From: Lachnospiraceae bacterium
GTDB lineage: Bacteria > Bacillota_A > Clostridia > Lachnospirales > Lachnospiraceae
DNA: 64,000 nt
Direction of reading: 5' to 3'
NCBI GenBank assembly: GCA_017626435.1
Contig: JAGAIR010000007.1
Location: 1-64,000, forward strand
A program made the position numbers and the translations under genes. The notes beneath the pieces are model-generated. The model was not told the origin of the DNA and did not search any database. It saw nothing but the letters and a program-made list of their open reading frames with translations. Below are positions 8,329 to 17,774 of the stretch, one piece after another. How positions within the stretch are numbered: position 1 is the stretch's first letter; each line of letters opens with the position of its first letter.

Positions 8329-9123
8329 ATGGTAACAGGTATTTTATATGCAGCAATTCTTGTAGGTGTTATCGGTGTATTGATTGGTCTTCTTCTTGGA
8401 TTTGCCGGAATTAAACTGGCAGTGCCAGTGGATGAGAAAGAGATTGAGGTAAGGGAATACCTTCCAGGAAACAACTGTGGTGGTTGTGGTTATGCCGGAT
8501 GTGATGCTCTGGCAAAGGCAATCGCGGCAGGGGAAGCACCAGTGAATGCCTGTCCGGTAGGAGGAGCAGCAGTTGCTGAAAAAATCGGAGCTGTCATGGG
8601 CGTAGATGCAGCGGATGCCGTGAAGATGGTAGCTTATGTAAAATGTGCTGGAACCTGTGATAAGGCAGGTGTAAAGGCAAATTATTATGGAATTTCTGAC
8701 TGTAAGCGGGCAGCAGCGATTCCGGGACGCGGCGATAAGGCTTGTGCATTTGGATGTATGGGCTTTGGCTCCTGTGTAGCAGCTTGTCAGTTTGATGCCA
8801 TCCATGTAAAGAACGGTGTGGCAGTAGTGGATAAAGAGAAGTGTGTAGCCTGTGGAAAATGTAAGGATGAGTGTCCAAATGGATTGATTGAGCTGATTCC
8901 TTATGACGCAAAGCTTGCAGTATCCTGCTCCAATAAGGACAAGGGACCAAAGGTTATGGCTGTCTGCGATACCGGCTGTATCGGCTGTGGAATTTGTGCA
9001 AAGCAGTGCGAATTTGGAGCGATTGCCGTAGAAAATAATGTAGCACATATTGACCAAGAGAAATGTACCGGTTGTGGAAAATGTGCTGAAAAATGTCCTA
9101 AGAAAATTATTCTTTCGCATTAG
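8329..9123 (+). CDS. rnfB: Rnf complex subunit B (ferredoxin-accepting Fe-S subunit)
   Basis: RnfB receives electrons from ferredoxin. One N-terminal transmembrane helix (about residues 4-26) is followed by the [4Fe-4S] domain NNCGGCGYAGCDALAKAI with a distal Cys near residue 72. Further clusters are marked by the Cys motifs CAFGCMGFGSCVAAC, CVACGKCKDECP, CDTGCIGCGICAKQC and CTGCGKCAEKCP, so up to five or six clusters are predicted. At 264 residues it is typical for Clostridia. It is the last gene of the operon, followed by a strong terminator. Confidence 0.96.
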   Translation: MVTGILYAAILVGVIGVLIGLLLGFAGIKLAVPVDEKEIEVREYLPGNNCGGCGYAGCDALAKAIAAGEAPVNACPVGGAAVAEKIGAVMGVDAADAVKMVAYVKCAGTCDKAGVKANYYGISDCKRAAAIPGRGDKACAFGCMGFGSCVAACQFDAIHVKNGVAVVDKEKCVACGKCKDECPNGLIELIPYDAKLAVSCSNKDKGPKVMAVCDTGCIGCGICAKQCEFGAIAVENNVAHIDQEKCTGCGKCAEKCPKKIILSH

Positions 9124-9141
9124 TATGTGATGAGAAATAAA

Positions 9142-9174
9142 AGGCGGTGCCAGCAGGAATGGCACCGCTTTTTA
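9142..9174 (+). terminator. Terminator of the rnf operon
   Basis: GCGGTGCCA (9144-9152) and TGGCACCGC (9160-9168) form a perfect 9-bp stem followed by five T residues. It sits between the convergent rnfB and pucR genes. Confidence 0.88.
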
Positions 9175-10353
9175 TGCTATTATTTTTAAATAGTCCAATA
9201 TATAAAAGGCTGTGAGATAGTGAAACCGTTTCTCTGTATCATCCAGAGCAATTCCAAAATCATCCCGGAGGGATCGGAGACGGTAATTTACTGTGTTGCG
9301 GTGACAGTACATGGCAGTGGCAATTGCCTGAATACTGCCGTCACATAGAATGTACTGGCGTAAAGTTTCTGTATAATTACTGTGGTGTGCTTCATCATAG
9401 GAAAGCAGAGAGGCAAGCTGACCATCAGCATATTTCTTTAAAAGATTGTCATCATCTATTGCCAATAGAAGCTTAAAAAATCCCATGTCATTATAGCAAA
9501 ACAGAGATTGATTTTGAAAGGAAGCCATCGTAAGTGCTGCTTTGGCATGTTTAAAGCTGTCAGGGAGATGGGATAATCCCTTTACGATACTGCCAATTCC
9601 GCCAGAAATAGAACCAGATCCGGTAATTGGTTCAAGGCGGTGAAGAAGCTCTTTCATTGTTTTAGTGAGAAAGGTGATATCAGTTTGTGTATCTGAAAGC
9701 GGACAAATAATCGTGTAGGTCCGTGTAGTGGTACAAATGTGAAAATCGGGCCGAAATTCTTTTAGATAACTTTTTAATGTATGTAACAGTCTGGTTTCGT
9801 TGATAGAATTTTTTTCAGATGACTGTATCGTACAGACGCAATAAGAGGCAGAACGTTCATAGTTATATTCTTCCAGCACAGAAATACTGTATCCGGCATC
9901 TTCATCATTGCGCAGCACACTGAAAAAAGCATTGGTAATGGTATTATCAGTCTGGGTATCATAAAAAATACGATTGTAGTAATCGTGAGTAATATCATAA
10001 ATGTGTGTTTCCCAAGGCATAGTAAACAGAGGAAAGTTATGTTCTTCGCAGTAGGAAAGGATTTCTGGGGTGATATCGTCAGAAGTCAGATAATTTCCTA
10101 CATTAATGATCAATCCACAGGTCCTTTGTTTGATGATCGCTTTGATAAATTGAAGAAGCCAGTCCGGAGAAGTGTAACTGCTTAAACCGGTAGTGATGAT
10201 CAATTCACCACCCTGCAGGAATTTTGCATTGGAGATATCCTCAGAAATATATACCCAGTTCATCATTTGTGACATCCCACTCTGACCACATAAAAGTGTC
10301 AGGTGATATTTTTGTTTTGTATCCTGATAGATTTCTTTTAATGTCAGAGCCAT
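9172..10353 (-). CDS. PucR family transcriptional regulator
   Basis: This 393-residue protein has the N-terminal PucR ligand-sensing domain (about residues 5-125, with the LQGGELIITTGL block), a central GGDEF-like CdaR region, and a C-terminal PucR helix-turn-helix (near residues 345-385, containing CHRNTVNYRLRSL). PucR proteins control purine, amine and amino-acid catabolism. It diverges from an aminotransferase gene, the likely target, across a 337-bp region with inverted GCACAA half-sites. The ATG follows AAGGAGAGA. Confidence 0.9.
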   Translation of the reverse strand: MALTLKEIYQDTKQKYHLTLLCGQSGMSQMMNWVYISEDISNAKFLQGGELIITTGLSSYTSPDWLLQFIKAIIKQRTCGLIINVGNYLTSDDITPEILSYCEEHNFPLFTMPWETHIYDITHDYYNRIFYDTQTDNTITNAFFSVLRNDEDAGYSISVLEEYNYERSASYCVCTIQSSEKNSINETRLLHTLKSYLKEFRPDFHICTTTRTYTIICPLSDTQTDITFLTKTMKELLHRLEPITGSGSISGGIGSIVKGLSHLPDSFKHAKAALTMASFQNQSLFCYNDMGFFKLLLAIDDDNLLKKYADGQLASLLSYDEAHHSNYTETLRQYILCDGSIQAIATAMYCHRNTVNYRLRSLRDDFGIALDDTEKRFHYLTAFYILDYLKIIA

Positions 10354-10690
10354 AAAATCTCTCCTTGCTATATCTGATGGAATCGGGTTGTTACCATGTT
10401 AGCACAAGAATCGTAGAGTGTAAATTGAATTTCAGTTAAAATCTGCTCAAAAATTGTGCTAACAGCACAAAAAAGACTTTAAAAATTGTGTTGTAAAGAT
10501 ATAGAATGAAAAGAAAAAGTATTGCATAATACAGTCAAGATACAACAAAGGCGTTGGTTGGGAAGAGTCCAGGTTGTATCTTTTTTGTTACTCAAACTGA
10601 AAGTGAGGCTGCGTGTTGTTTTCTGATTTTGCAAAGCAGAAAGTGAGTTTGCAGCATGTTTCTAAAAGAAGAGAGAATGGGGGAATTATT
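10354..10690. promoter_or_regulatory. Divergent pucR/aminotransferase control region
   Basis: This gene-free region contains a 17-base palindrome TTGTGCTAACAGCACAA (10454-10470). An additional half-site GTTAGCACAA (10398-10407) is the inverse of 10454-10463. These are candidate PucR operators. Closer to the aminotransferase, AAGATACAAC (10537-10546) pairs with GTTGTATCTT (10573-10582) just before a T-run, a terminator-like hairpin in the aminotransferase leader. I recognise no known riboswitch. Confidence 0.55.
10537..10586 (+). terminator. Terminator-like hairpin in the aminotransferase leader (possible attenuator)
   Basis: A 10-bp stem with a 26-base loop ends in six T residues at 10581-10586. 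It lies about 105 bases upstream of the aminotransferase start, and nothing is transcribed into it from upstream except the leader itself, which makes conditional attenuation plausible. Confidence 0.5.
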
Positions 10691-12043
10691 ATGTTGAGAA
10701 CAGATTTACCAAAAATAATAACAGAGACACTTCCTGGTCCAAAGGCACAGGCAGTTATTGACAGAAGAGGAAATATTGTTCCGGATGCCATTCGCTGCAA
10801 CTACCCAGTGGTTATTGAAAAAGGGGAAGGGGCTATGATTGAAGATGTAGACGGCAATAAGTTTTTAGATTTTATTGGCGGAGTCGGTGTTTTGAATATT
10901 GGTTTTTCCCAGCCAGAGGTAGTAGAAGCTGTGAAGGATCAGGCAGATAAATATTTTCATGGTATGTTTAACGTTGTGACTCATGAGGGCTATGTTGCTC
11001 TGGCAGAAAAACTGGCTTCAATTGCTCCGGTCAAGGGAGAGGAGAAGAAAGTGTTTTTTGCAAACAGTGGTGCAGAGGCTGATGAGAACGCAGTAAAGAT
11101 TGCAAAGGCATATACAAAACGAAATAATATCATTGTATTTTCCGGTGCTTTTCATGGAAGAACTCTTCTGACAATGTCGATGACCTCTAAAAAGGCTTAT
11201 GCTGTGGGTATGGGACCATTTCCGGATGGTGTTTACAGAGCACAATTCCCATATTACTATAGAAATCCGGCGGGAATGCCGCAGGAGAAAGCAGTGGAAT
11301 ATTACATAGATTCCATTAAGGATGTATTTGAGCAATGTGCCCCTGCCGACACCATTGCAGCTATGGTAGTTGAGCCATTACAGGGAGAGGGAGGATTTAT
11401 TCCGGCACCAATTGAATGGATCAAGGCGGTCCGTCAGATTTGTGATGAAAATGGGATCCTTCTGGTAGCAGATGAAGTCCAGTCAGGCTTTTGCCGAACA
11501 GGCAGAATGTTTGCCTCTATGTACTGGGCTGAGGCGGGTGTACAGCCGGATATCATTTCTACTGCAAAATCCATTGCAGCAGGTGTGCCTCTTTCCGCTA
11601 TTATTGCCAGCAGGGAAATCATGGATGCACCGGCACCGGGAACCATCGGCGGTACCTACTGTGGTAATCCTCTGGCATGTGCGGCCGCATTAAAGACGAT
11701 TGAGATTATGGAACGAGACAATTTAGCAGGACGTTCCTGTGAGATCGGAAAGAAAGTAACCGAACGTTATACGGAATGGAAAGAAAAATATCCGGTTGTA
11801 GGAGATGTCAGAGGACTTGGCGGCATGGTTGGTATTGAGTTTGTCAAAAACAAGGAAAGTAAAGAACCAGCTCCGGAATTTACATCTGCTGTCATTGCAG
11901 AGTGTGCACAGAACGGACTTCTGGTGGAAGGTGCTGGTACATACAACAATGTCATCCGTTTCCTGGCTCCTTTGGTAATCACGGAGGAACAGCTGGAAGC
12001 AGGACTGGATATTTTTGAGGCAGCAATCAAGAAGTGTATGTAG
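10691..12043 (+). CDS. Class-III PLP-dependent aminotransferase (GABA/acetylornithine type)
   Basis: The 450-residue protein is a fold-type I, subgroup II aminotransferase. Visible landmarks are the FFANSGAEADENAVKIAKAY block that binds the PLP phosphate, AFHGRTLLTMSMTS, the VVEPLQGEGGFIP motif, VADEVQSGFCRTG with the PLP-contacting Asp, and the Schiff-base Lys in the STAKSIAAGVPLSAI segment. Family members act on omega-amino groups (4-aminobutyrate, acetylornithine, diamines); the exact substrate cannot be read here. The frame is open from 10613 but the ATG at 10691 follows GGGGGA. The divergent PucR regulator suggests amine or amino-acid catabolism rather than arginine biosynthesis. Confidence 0.88.
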   Translation: MLRTDLPKIITETLPGPKAQAVIDRRGNIVPDAIRCNYPVVIEKGEGAMIEDVDGNKFLDFIGGVGVLNIGFSQPEVVEAVKDQADKYFHGMFNVVTHEGYVALAEKLASIAPVKGEEKKVFFANSGAEADENAVKIAKAYTKRNNIIVFSGAFHGRTLLTMSMTSKKAYAVGMGPFPDGVYRAQFPYYYRNPAGMPQEKAVEYYIDSIKDVFEQCAPADTIAAMVVEPLQGEGGFIPAPIEWIKAVRQICDENGILLVADEVQSGFCRTGRMFASMYWAEAGVQPDIISTAKSIAAGVPLSAIIASREIMDAPAPGTIGGTYCGNPLACAAALKTIEIMERDNLAGRSCEIGKKVTERYTEWKEKYPVVGDVRGLGGMVGIEFVKNKESKEPAPEFTSAVIAECAQNGLLVEGAGTYNNVIRFLAPLVITEEQLEAGLDIFEAAIKKCM

Positions 12044-12068
12044 ATTCAGAAAGATATGCAGATTATGA

Positions 12069-12119
12069 ACACCACTTCTATTTGATAAAACAGGAATATC
12101 AAATAGAAGTGGTGTTTTT
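12069..12119 (+). terminator. Terminator after the aminotransferase
   Basis: An 18-bp stem (12069-12086 with 12097-12114) begins ACACCACTTC and ends GAAGTGGTGT, followed by T residues. Confidence 0.9.
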
Positions 12120-12260
12120 AGTGTTTGATCATATAGACATTGTTTTTTGTTTATTATATTCTTGGTTTTTACAATAAGTCCTGGGCCTGCAAATTTTGCA
12201 GGCTCAAGGTTTGTTTTTTCGACATAAGAACAAGCCATGTTCTTGCACGTAAAATACTTA

Positions 12261-13187
12261 TTATAACTGGATGCCTTTCAGCAGTTTTGCAAATGGGCTT
12301 TCATCTGTTGTCTCATCTATGGATTCTGCGGAATACTCCTGTGGGATCTCATATGCTGCATCCTCTTCCTCCGGTTCGTCCTCTTTCAAAGCCTTGATGC
12401 TGAGAGAAATACGGTCTCCTTCTATTTTCAGAATTTTTGCCTTGACTGTTTCTCCCAGCTTTACTACTTCCTTTGGAGATTTGATAAATTTATTGGTAAT
12501 CTGGGAAATATGGCACAGACCAGTCAGCCCTTCTCCGATGTTAATAAATACACCATAAGATTCTATCCGCTCAATAGTACCATCCACAATATCTCCTGTC
12601 ATCAGTCTGCCAATGCGCTGGGTCTTCTGCGCCAGTGCACGTTCTTTTTCAATCATTTTAGCAGAAAGGACCAGCTTTTTTTCTCTGGCATCGGCAGTGA
12701 TGATTACAGCAGAGACGGTCATACCGACATAGCTTTCCGTGTCCTCAACATAGGTCAAAGCAAGCTGGGATGCCGGGATAAATGCACGGATTCCCTTTAC
12801 ATATCCCACGACGCCGGCCGGTACAGCTTCCAGGATTTTTACTTCAAATACCGTGCCATCCTCCAGATCCTCTTTCAATTCGTCCCAGATCAAAAGATGA
12901 TTGGCCTCTTTTAGGGACAGCAATACATTGCCGCTGGCATTTTCGGGATCAATGACCATCGCTTTAACGGTATCGCCGATATTTACATCGTTTTTAATAG
13001 AAAAGGAAGGGTCATCACTGCATTCCTCCAAGGGGATGATACCCTCTGTATAATAATTTAAATCCACTGTGATTTCTGTCTCTGAAATTCCAATGACAGT
13101 GACATCTAATATATCACCTTCCTTTAGTACCTGAAACGAATTTTCCCAATCCTGTTCAAAGTCTTTCATAGTCTGTTTTTCGTCCAT
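12261..13187 (-). CDS. S1 RNA-binding domain protein (ribosomal protein S1-like)
   Basis: The 308-residue protein has three S1 OB-fold domains, at about residues 20-95, 105-180 and 190-265. The last is the most canonical (GDIVDGTIERIESYGVFINI, LTGLCHISQI). An acidic tail follows. Bacterial S1 normally has four to six domains; short versions like this are common in Firmicutes and may act as general RNA-binding or translation factors. The frame opens at a TTG at 13223, but the ATG at 13187 has a perfect GGAGGAG seven bases upstream. It is monocistronic. Confidence 0.85.
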   Translation of the reverse strand: MDEKQTMKDFEQDWENSFQVLKEGDILDVTVIGISETEITVDLNYYTEGIIPLEECSDDPSFSIKNDVNIGDTVKAMVIDPENASGNVLLSLKEANHLLIWDELKEDLEDGTVFEVKILEAVPAGVVGYVKGIRAFIPASQLALTYVEDTESYVGMTVSAVIITADAREKKLVLSAKMIEKERALAQKTQRIGRLMTGDIVDGTIERIESYGVFINIGEGLTGLCHISQITNKFIKSPKEVVKLGETVKAKILKIEGDRISLSIKALKEDEPEEEDAAYEIPQEYSAESIDETTDESPFAKLLKGIQL

Positions 13188-13489
13188 ATGCTCCTCCATG
13201 ATATCAATGTATTCTTTTTGCAATGATGATTTTTTAGTGAGACAATCTATTGATTAGTATGGCAGATTGCTATAGAAAACATTTTAAAGGATAATCAGTT
13301 AGAAAACAATACCGATTATTTTGCTCTTTTATAAAGTAACCTGCCGGAATAAATAAACTTTACAACATCCCTTCCATCCTTTCATTATATTGATTGGTTG
13401 AATATTATATAGAAAACAGAGTGATTTGCGAAATGTTGTTAATTATGTATGGATAAGTATATCCTTTGTGGTACGTTAAACCTGTAAAG

Positions 13490-14500
13490 TCAGGAAATGA
13501 CACGGACATTACAGGTTTCTTTTGCCCCATCTTCAGAAAAGGAAACAACAGCAGTGCCTGGGCTCAGGGCAGTCAGGTTTCCAAGTTGATCTACACTGAC
13601 TACGTTTGGCTTGCTGGATCTGACCAGTGGAGCATTCTTGCTGGAAACTGTGTAATCCAGAGTTTTTCTTTCCCCTACAGACATTGTGATATTATTTTCC
13701 TGCAATTTAATCTGAGGGGGGGGGACAACTACCTCGCAGATTTTAGTTACTCCGTCTACTTTTGCTGTAATCAGTGCAGTTCCATGCTTATGTGCCGTGA
13801 CCAGACCGGTATCGCTGACTGTAGCTATACTGGATTTATTGGATTTCCATACGGGAGCAAATCCGGAAGATACAGATGCTGTCAGTTGCTGCTTCTGACA
13901 ACGGTATAGGCGGAGGTAAAGATGACTTAATGAAATAGTTGGTTTTTTTACCTTGACCTGGCAGGTGATTTTTGCTTTGTCTGCCTTGATGGTGATAACA
14001 GCATCTCCTGGTTTACAGGCGGTAATCAGTCCATTGCTGTCTACAACGGCTACGCTTTTCCGGTTGCTGGAAAAGACAGGTGCCATTTTGCTGGAGGTGT
14101 TTGTCTCAAGTTGAAAAGTATCACCATTCTCCAGAGAGATTTTTCTGGAATTGACAGCAAGCTTTGTTTTTTTGACCTTTACCGTACAGGATGTCTCGGC
14201 AGAAGAGACTTTGGCTGTAATCCTGCAGGTGCCCGTCTGTTTGGCTGTGACACGTCCATAGGTATTTACCGATGCGATTCTGGAATTAGAACTTTTGAAT
14301 TTAGGGATTTTTCCATTGGAGGAAAAAGCGGCCAGATAAAATTCTTCTCCCACAGACAAAGAGACATTGTAGCGGGAGAGTACAATAAAGGGGACTAAAT
14401 CCAAGGAGGCGGCAGCCCTGGCAGGGTGCACCACCTCAAAACATAACATTAGTGATAATACAGAGGCGAATAGTATCCGCCTGAAAGAAATAGATTTCAT
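13490..14500 (-). CDS. Secreted Ig-like (BIG2) repeat protein
   Basis: A signal peptide (about residues 1-30, ending near ARAAA) is followed by about four bacterial Ig-like group 2 repeats (roughly residues 38-115, 115-190, 190-265 and 265-336). Each repeat has the pattern S-x-K/R-x-I-A-x-V and ends in G-T-x-x-I-T-A-K-V. The 336-residue protein has no cell-wall sorting signal. It probably works at the cell surface in adhesion or as a spacer; the function is not known. GGAGGGAG precedes the start. The same repeat type is fused to flavodoxins at 40001 and 42658. Confidence 0.82.
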   Translation of the reverse strand: MKSISFRRILFASVLSLMLCFEVVHPARAAASLDLVPFIVLSRYNVSLSVGEEFYLAAFSSNGKIPKFKSSNSRIASVNTYGRVTAKQTGTCRITAKVSSAETSCTVKVKKTKLAVNSRKISLENGDTFQLETNTSSKMAPVFSSNRKSVAVVDSNGLITACKPGDAVITIKADKAKITCQVKVKKPTISLSHLYLRLYRCQKQQLTASVSSGFAPVWKSNKSSIATVSDTGLVTAHKHGTALITAKVDGVTKICEVVVPPPQIKLQENNITMSVGERKTLDYTVSSKNAPLVRSSKPNVVSVDQLGNLTALSPGTAVVSFSEDGAKETCNVRVIS

Positions 14501-14599
14501 AGAACTCCCTCCTATCGAAGGGATGCTGTAAAGTAAACGTAGTATAACAACCGGATGTCACCCTGTCAATCTTTTGAAAAGAAAAGGTGTAAAATTGGA

Positions 14600-14656
14600 A
14601 ACCTGCACAGAAATAAGCAAAATAGTCTGAAAGAAATTTGTGCAGGTTGCTTTTTT
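14600..14656 (+). terminator. Terminator-like hairpin between divergent genes, upstream of icd
   Basis: AACCTGCACA (14600-14609) pairs with TGTGCAGGTT (14639-14648), followed by GC and six T residues. Both neighbouring genes point away from it, so it does not terminate a known gene. It may be an attenuator in the icd leader or the end of a small RNA. Confidence 0.5.
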
Positions 14657-14775
14657 ATGTTATGATGTTGACGGATTGAGCTTTGCTAAAGAGAGCTCAT
14701 ATAGATTTAGGCTTTATAATCTAAGAGTAAGATTTAGAATGTATGCGCTATGAACATGGAATGGAGGACAAAGAG

Positions 14776-15984
14776 ATGGCAAAAATTGAAATGAAGACAC
14801 CTTTGGTTGAGATGGATGGAGACGAAATGACCAGAATTCTCTGGAAAATGATTAAGGATGAGCTGCTGCTCCCGTTTATTGATCTGAAGACAGAGTATTA
14901 TGATTTAGGTCTGGAATACCGTAATGAGACAAATGATCAGGTCACCATTGACTCTGCTGAGGCAACAAAGAAATATGGTGTTGCAGTAAAGTGTGCTACG
15001 ATCACTCCAAATGCCGCCCGTATGACAGAGTATGATCTGAAGGAAATGTGGAAATCTCCAAATGGAACCATCCGTGCAGCACTGGACGGTACGGTATTCC
15101 GTGCTCCGATTCAGGTAAAGGGCATTGAGCCTTGTGTAAAGAACTGGGCAGCGCCGATTACCCTGGCAAGACATGCCTATGGCGATGTATATAAGAATAC
15201 CGAAATTAAAGTTCCAGGTGCTGGTAAAGCGGAGCTGGTATTTACTGGAGAAGACGGCAAAGAAATCCGTAAGACCATTCAGGAATTTACAGGTCCTGGT
15301 ATCATCCAGGGGATCCACAATACAGACAAGTCGATATCCAGCTTTGCAAAAGCATGTTTTAACTATGCTCTGGATACGAAGCAGGATTTATGGTTTGCTA
15401 CCAAGGATACCATTTCTAAAATCTATGACCATAATTTCAAAGACATTTTCCAGGATATTTATGATAAGGAATATAAGGAGAAGTTTGAGGCAGCAGGAAT
15501 TGAGTATTTCTATACTCTGATTGACGATGCAGTAGCCCGTGTTATGAAAGCAAAAGGCGGATTTATCTGGGCTTGCAAGAACTATGACGGCGATGTAATG
15601 AGTGATATGGTATCCTCTGCCTGTGGTTCTCTTGCCATGATGACCTCCGTACTGGTTTCTCCAAGTGGAGTTTATGAGTATGAGGCCGCTCATGGAACTG
15701 TTCAGAGACATTATTATAAGCACCTGAAAGGGGAAGAAACCTCTACCAATTCCGTTGCAACAATCTTTGCATGGAGCGGTGCGCTTCGTAAGCGTGGTGA
15801 ACTGGATAACCTGCCAGAGCTGATGGCGTTTGCTGATAAGCTGGAGAAAGCAACTCTTGGCACTATCGAAGGCGGCAAGATGACAAAAGACCTTGCACTG
15901 ATTACCAGTTTAAAGGATGTAACTGTATTGAACAGCCAGGACTTCATTAAGGCAATCCGCAGTACACTGGAGGCTTCCCTGTAG
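14776..15984 (+). CDS. icd: NADP-dependent isocitrate dehydrogenase (type II, eukaryote-like)
   Basis: The enzyme oxidises isocitrate to 2-oxoglutarate, giving NADPH. The 402-residue protein aligns end to end with the homodimeric type II subfamily: [20 protein letters not shown] at the N-terminus, [19 protein letters not shown] for substrate binding, the Lys/Tyr catalytic region, and [20 protein letters not shown] with metal-binding Asp residues. The frame is open from 14743, but ATG 14776 follows TGGAGGAC at the right distance. In a gut clostridium it supplies 2-oxoglutarate for glutamate synthesis. Confidence 0.94.
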   Translation: MAKIEMKTPLVEMDGDEMTRILWKMIKDELLLPFIDLKTEYYDLGLEYRNETNDQVTIDSAEATKKYGVAVKCATITPNAARMTEYDLKEMWKSPNGTIRAALDGTVFRAPIQVKGIEPCVKNWAAPITLARHAYGDVYKNTEIKVPGAGKAELVFTGEDGKEIRKTIQEFTGPGIIQGIHNTDKSISSFAKACFNYALDTKQDLWFATKDTISKIYDHNFKDIFQDIYDKEYKEKFEAAGIEYFYTLIDDAVARVMKAKGGFIWACKNYDGDVMSDMVSSACGSLAMMTSVLVSPSGVYEYEAAHGTVQRHYYKHLKGEETSTNSVATIFAWSGALRKRGELDNLPELMAFADKLEKATLGTIEGGKMTKDLALITSLKDVTVLNSQDFIKAIRSTLEASL

Positions 15985-16014
15985 AACAAACAGTAGAAGT
16001 ACATGGAGGCTGAA

Positions 16015-16857
16015 ATGTTAGAATTTAAAATGGACGTAACTGGAAGAGTGCCGGACAGAGGTTTTACCCATGGTGGAAAATTTCATTCAGACGATGTATT
16101 CGCCACTGCTCTTTTAAGGCTTCTCAATCCAGAGATACAGATAGAGCGGGGATTTGAGGTGCCGGAGGATTTCAATGGGATTATCTATGATATCGGACGT
16201 GGAAGATTTGATCACCATCAGGAAGAGAAAGAGTGTCGTGAAAATGGGATTCCATATGCTGCCTTTGGCCTTCTCTGGAGAGAATATGGAACCATGATCC
16301 TGGAAGAGGAAGAAGCAGCTGAATTTGATGTGAAGTTTATCCAGCCATTGGATAAATCAGACAATACAGGCTGTGAAAACGCTCTGGCAGAGGTATTTGC
16401 AAAATTTAACCCTGGTTGGGATAATGAAAAGAATTATGACGATAAATTCTGGAGAGCTGTGTCCTTTGCGCAGGAGATATTAGAAAATTATCTGGAAAGC
16501 ATACAGGGGATGCGGCGTGCCAGGGCTATTGTACAGAAGGCGATGGAGGAATGTGATGGAAAGATTTTGATATTGCCATGCTTTGCACCATGGAAGGGAA
16601 TGGTGATCGGCAGTGGATATTGCTTTGTAGTCTATCCATCTAACCGGGGAGGTTTTAGTGTACAGGGAGTGCCAAAAAGCAAAGAAGACCGCTCTCTGGT
16701 CTGCGATTTTCCAAAAGAATGGTGGGGGAAAACCGCTGAGCAGCTACAGCAGCTCAGCGGTCTGGAAGACTTCCGGTTTTGTCATGCCACAGGCTTTCTT
16801 GCATCTGCCGACAGCCAGGAAACTGCATTACAGATTGCCCGGATTGCTTTGGGTTAA
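16015..16857 (+). CDS. MYG1-like putative metal-dependent hydrolase/exonuclease
   Basis: The 280-residue protein belongs to the MYG1 (UPF0160) family. The metal-binding features are visible: THGGKFHSDDVFATALLRLL near the N-terminus and YDIGRGRFDHHQ, which carries the Asp-His-His of DHH-type phosphoesterases. Eukaryotic MYG1 is a 3'-5' RNA exonuclease; bacterial members are not well studied. Two in-frame ATGs exist (16003, 16015); the second has GGAGG at the proper distance. It lies 30 bases after icd and may be co-transcribed. Confidence 0.85.
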   Translation: MLEFKMDVTGRVPDRGFTHGGKFHSDDVFATALLRLLNPEIQIERGFEVPEDFNGIIYDIGRGRFDHHQEEKECRENGIPYAAFGLLWREYGTMILEEEEAAEFDVKFIQPLDKSDNTGCENALAEVFAKFNPGWDNEKNYDDKFWRAVSFAQEILENYLESIQGMRRARAIVQKAMEECDGKILILPCFAPWKGMVIGSGYCFVVYPSNRGGFSVQGVPKSKEDRSLVCDFPKEWWGKTAEQLQQLSGLEDFRFCHATGFLASADSQETALQIARIALG

Positions 16858-16894
16858 TCAGGAATACTAGGATTAAAATGATATACAAAATAAT

Positions 16895-16930
16895 AAAATG
16901 GTCAGGTGAATCAAAACACCTGGCCATTTT
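16895..16930. terminator. Bidirectional terminator between MYG1-like and Mrp-like genes
   Basis: A 14-base-pair stem (16895-16908 with 16917-16930, one G-T pair) has A-rich and T-rich outer ends, so it can serve both convergent genes. Confidence 0.8.
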
Positions 16931-16949
16931 ACGTTTAAAAAATTGTTTC

Positions 16950-17774
16950 TTATGCCTTTTCAATAGCAGCAACTGCGTCTTGGAACCAATCACCCTGCAG
17001 TTCTTCTACAGCACCGGCATCGCTGGCAGCAGCAATTTCCGGTGTCATTGGAATCCGGCCAAGTACCGGTAGTCCATATTGGGCAGCTACTTCATCTACA
17101 TGGCTTTTTCCGAAGATTTCAATTTTTCTGCCACAATCAGGACATTCTACATAGCTCATATTTTCTATGATTCCCAGGATAGGGACATTCATCATCTGAG
17201 CCATACGGACTGCTTTTCCAACAATCATGGAAACCAGCTCCTGTGGAGAGGTGACAATGATGATTCCGTCAATTGGAATGGATTGAAATACAGTCAATGG
17301 TACATCTCCTGTTCCTGGAGGCATATCTACTACCATATAATCTACGTCAGACCAGACAACATCTGTCCAGAACTGCTTTACCGTACCAGCTATAACAGGT
17401 CCTCTCCAGATAACCGGATCGCCGGAATCTTCCAGCAGTAGATTGACAGACATCGTCTGAATACCAGTTTTACTGACAACAGGATAGAGAGCAGTTTCTG
17501 TACCCATTGCGTGTTCTGTAATACCAAATGCCTTTGGGATAGATGGACCGGTCACATCAGCATCCATAATAGCAGTGTGATAACCCTTACGCTGTAAATT
17601 TACAGCCAGCATGGAGGAAGTCATGGACTTTCCGACACCGCCTTTTCCGCTGACAACACCAATCACTTTGCCGATACGGCTTTCTTTATGTGGTTTTTCA
17701 ATCAAACTTTCCGGTTGACGACTGCTGCAGTCTGCATTGCAGCTGGAGCAATCGTGAGAACAACTTTCACTCAT
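16950..17774 (-). CDS. Mrp/NBP35-type iron-sulfur cluster carrier ATPase
   Basis: The 274-residue P-loop ATPase carries a deviant Walker A, SGKGGVGKSMTSSMLA, and MDADVTGPSIP; VVDMPPGTGDVPLT is typical of the Mrp/ApbC/NBP35 family, which holds and transfers [4Fe-4S] clusters. The central CPDCG motif provides cluster ligands. The N-terminus is Cys-rich (HDCSSCNADCSS), as in NBP35-like clostridial versions. The ATG at 17774 is preferred over an upstream in-frame start because the protein then begins MSESC, the usual family start. Substrate apoproteins are not evident from context. Confidence 0.9.
   Translation of the reverse strand: MSESCSHDCSSCNADCSSRQPESLIEKPHKESRIGKVIGVVSGKGGVGKSMTSSMLAVNLQRKGYHTAIMDADVTGPSIPKAFGITEHAMGTETALYPVVSKTGIQTMSVNLLLEDSGDPVIWRGPVIAGTVKQFWTDVVWSDVDYMVVDMPPGTGDVPLTVFQSIPIDGIIIVTSPQELVSMIVGKAVRMAQMMNVPILGIIENMSYVECPDCGRKIEIFGKSHVDEVAAQYGLPVLGRIPMTPEIAAASDAGAVEELQGDWFQDAVAAIEKA

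Noticed and set aside
8344..9165. Long antisense frame of 273 codons opposite rnfB
   Set aside because: It is the shadow of the Cys- and Gly-rich rnfB frame; its product is Cys/Thr/Ser-rich with no motif, and rnfB is certain.
11018..11335. Antisense frame opposite the aminotransferase
   Set aside because: Composition is typical of a shadow frame; the sense gene has complete PLP motifs.
12184..12202. GCCTGCAAATTTTGCAGGC hairpin as a terminator of the S1-domain gene
   Set aside because: The stem is clear, but no T-run follows in the minus direction and it lies about 60 bases beyond the stop.
12510..12914. 134-codon frame opposite the S1-domain gene
   Set aside because: The S1 repeats on the other strand are clear, and this frame has no start signal.
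13490..13525. Possible terminator after the BIG2 gene, from the AAACCTGTAA/TTTACAGGTTT inverted repeat at its 3' end
   Set aside because: No T-run follows on the minus strand and one arm lies within the coding end, so I do not call a terminator.
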